29,743 nucleotides of DNA from an uncultured Oscillospiraceae bacterium (GTDB taxonomy: Bacteria; Bacillota; Clostridia; Oscillospirales; Oscillospiraceae), in assembly GCA_934569425.1 (NCBI GenBank), contig CAKTKM010000004.1, positions 1 to 29,743 of the forward strand. Direction: 5' to 3'. A program made the position numbers and the translations under genes. The notes under the pieces were generated by a model. The model saw only the letters and a program-made list of their open reading frames with translations. It did no database searches and was not told the origin of the DNA. Shown one piece after another: positions 29,722 through 29,743 of the stretch. Position 1 is the first letter of the stretch. Each line of letters opens with the position of its first letter.

Positions 29722-29743
29722 GCTACCTTTACACAATCCCGCT
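29670..29743 (-). tRNA. tRNA-Gln (CTG anticodon)
   Basis: 74 bases with encoded CCA. The acceptor stem pairs AGCGGGA with TCCCGCT; the anticodon stem GCGGA/TCCGT holds the loop CTCTGAC with anticodon CTG (complement of 29709-29711); the T arm contains GGTTCGAATCC. The 5' end coincides with the window end. The gene is the integration target of this ICE and probably of its left neighbour. Confidence 0.93.

Noticed and set aside
29458..29743. Rightward open frame reaching the window end
   Set aside because: It runs through the tRNA terminator hairpin and antisense through the tRNA gene and has no ribosome site; at most its first third could be real.

Overview
The window looks like chromosomal DNA of a low-GC-branch Gram-positive gut bacterium (Clostridia, perhaps Oscillospiraceae-like). 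The pointers are strong AGGAGG-type ribosome sites, a Gram-positive VirB4/VirD4 conjugation operon with a Maff2-like small membrane protein, a VaFE/SpaA-type surface protein and a CptIN-type toxin. Almost all of it (about 1804-29721, ~27.9 kb) is one integrative conjugative element (ICE) in the 3' half of a tRNA-Gln(CTG) gene. A perfect 52-bp repeat of the tRNA 3' part lies at 1752-1803 and again inside the intact tRNA gene at 29670-29743. Left of 1752 is the end of a second element, with its own integrase running toward the same site, so two elements probably sit in tandem.

Layout: 1-1747 neighbouring element (DUF6076-like fragment, integrase). 1790-2794 ICE integrase, leftward, whose last codons and stop lie in the att repeat. 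3102-5281 partition block (ParA, small protein, ParB, Cys-rich peptide). 5315-8344 cargo: coiled-coil membrane protein, a type III toxin-antitoxin (two 50-nt RNA repeats, terminator, CptN-like toxin), two small genes, and a leftward membrane protein. 8416-11107 DNA processing: second ParB, hairpin-rich candidate oriT, short MobV-like relaxase, SSB. 11203-15860 a secreted SpaA/VaFE surface protein split by a 2,009-nt group II intron. 15933-25545 conjugation operon (surface protein, Maff2-like, VirB4 partner, VirB4, NlpC/P60 hydrolase, VirB6-like, PrgI-like, coiled-coil, receiver-like, VirD4). 25611-28701 ArdC/TOPRIM protein and a winged-helix replication-type protein. 28829-29330 RelE remnant and convergent RNA promoters. 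29670-29743 tRNA-Gln.

The most notable feature is the intron at 12092-14100. Its boundaries follow from an in-frame exon join, EBS1/IBS1 and EBS2/IBS2 pairings, a delta-delta' pair and a 34-nt domain V with a GAAA loop. It has no reverse transcriptase. The domain IV space instead holds a lipoprotein gene, a possible Cys-rich peptide and a complete type I toxin-antitoxin locus. Second, three unrelated ICE proteins (CptN toxin, a 114-aa protein, ArdC/TOPRIM) end in the same ungapped 29-residue tail finishing in EDWTY. Third, a family of GGGCACTGAGTGCCC-type hairpins is scattered through the element, and one lies in frame in a ParB linker.

How the parts would work together: the integrase excises the ICE at tRNA-Gln; the MobV-like relaxase nicks near 9.5-9.9 kb and VirD4 feeds DNA to the VirB4/VirB6 channel; the NlpC/P60 enzyme opens the wall and the surface proteins may aid cell contact; SSB and ArdC/TOPRIM act on the entering strand; ParA/ParB and two toxin-antitoxin loci stabilise the element.
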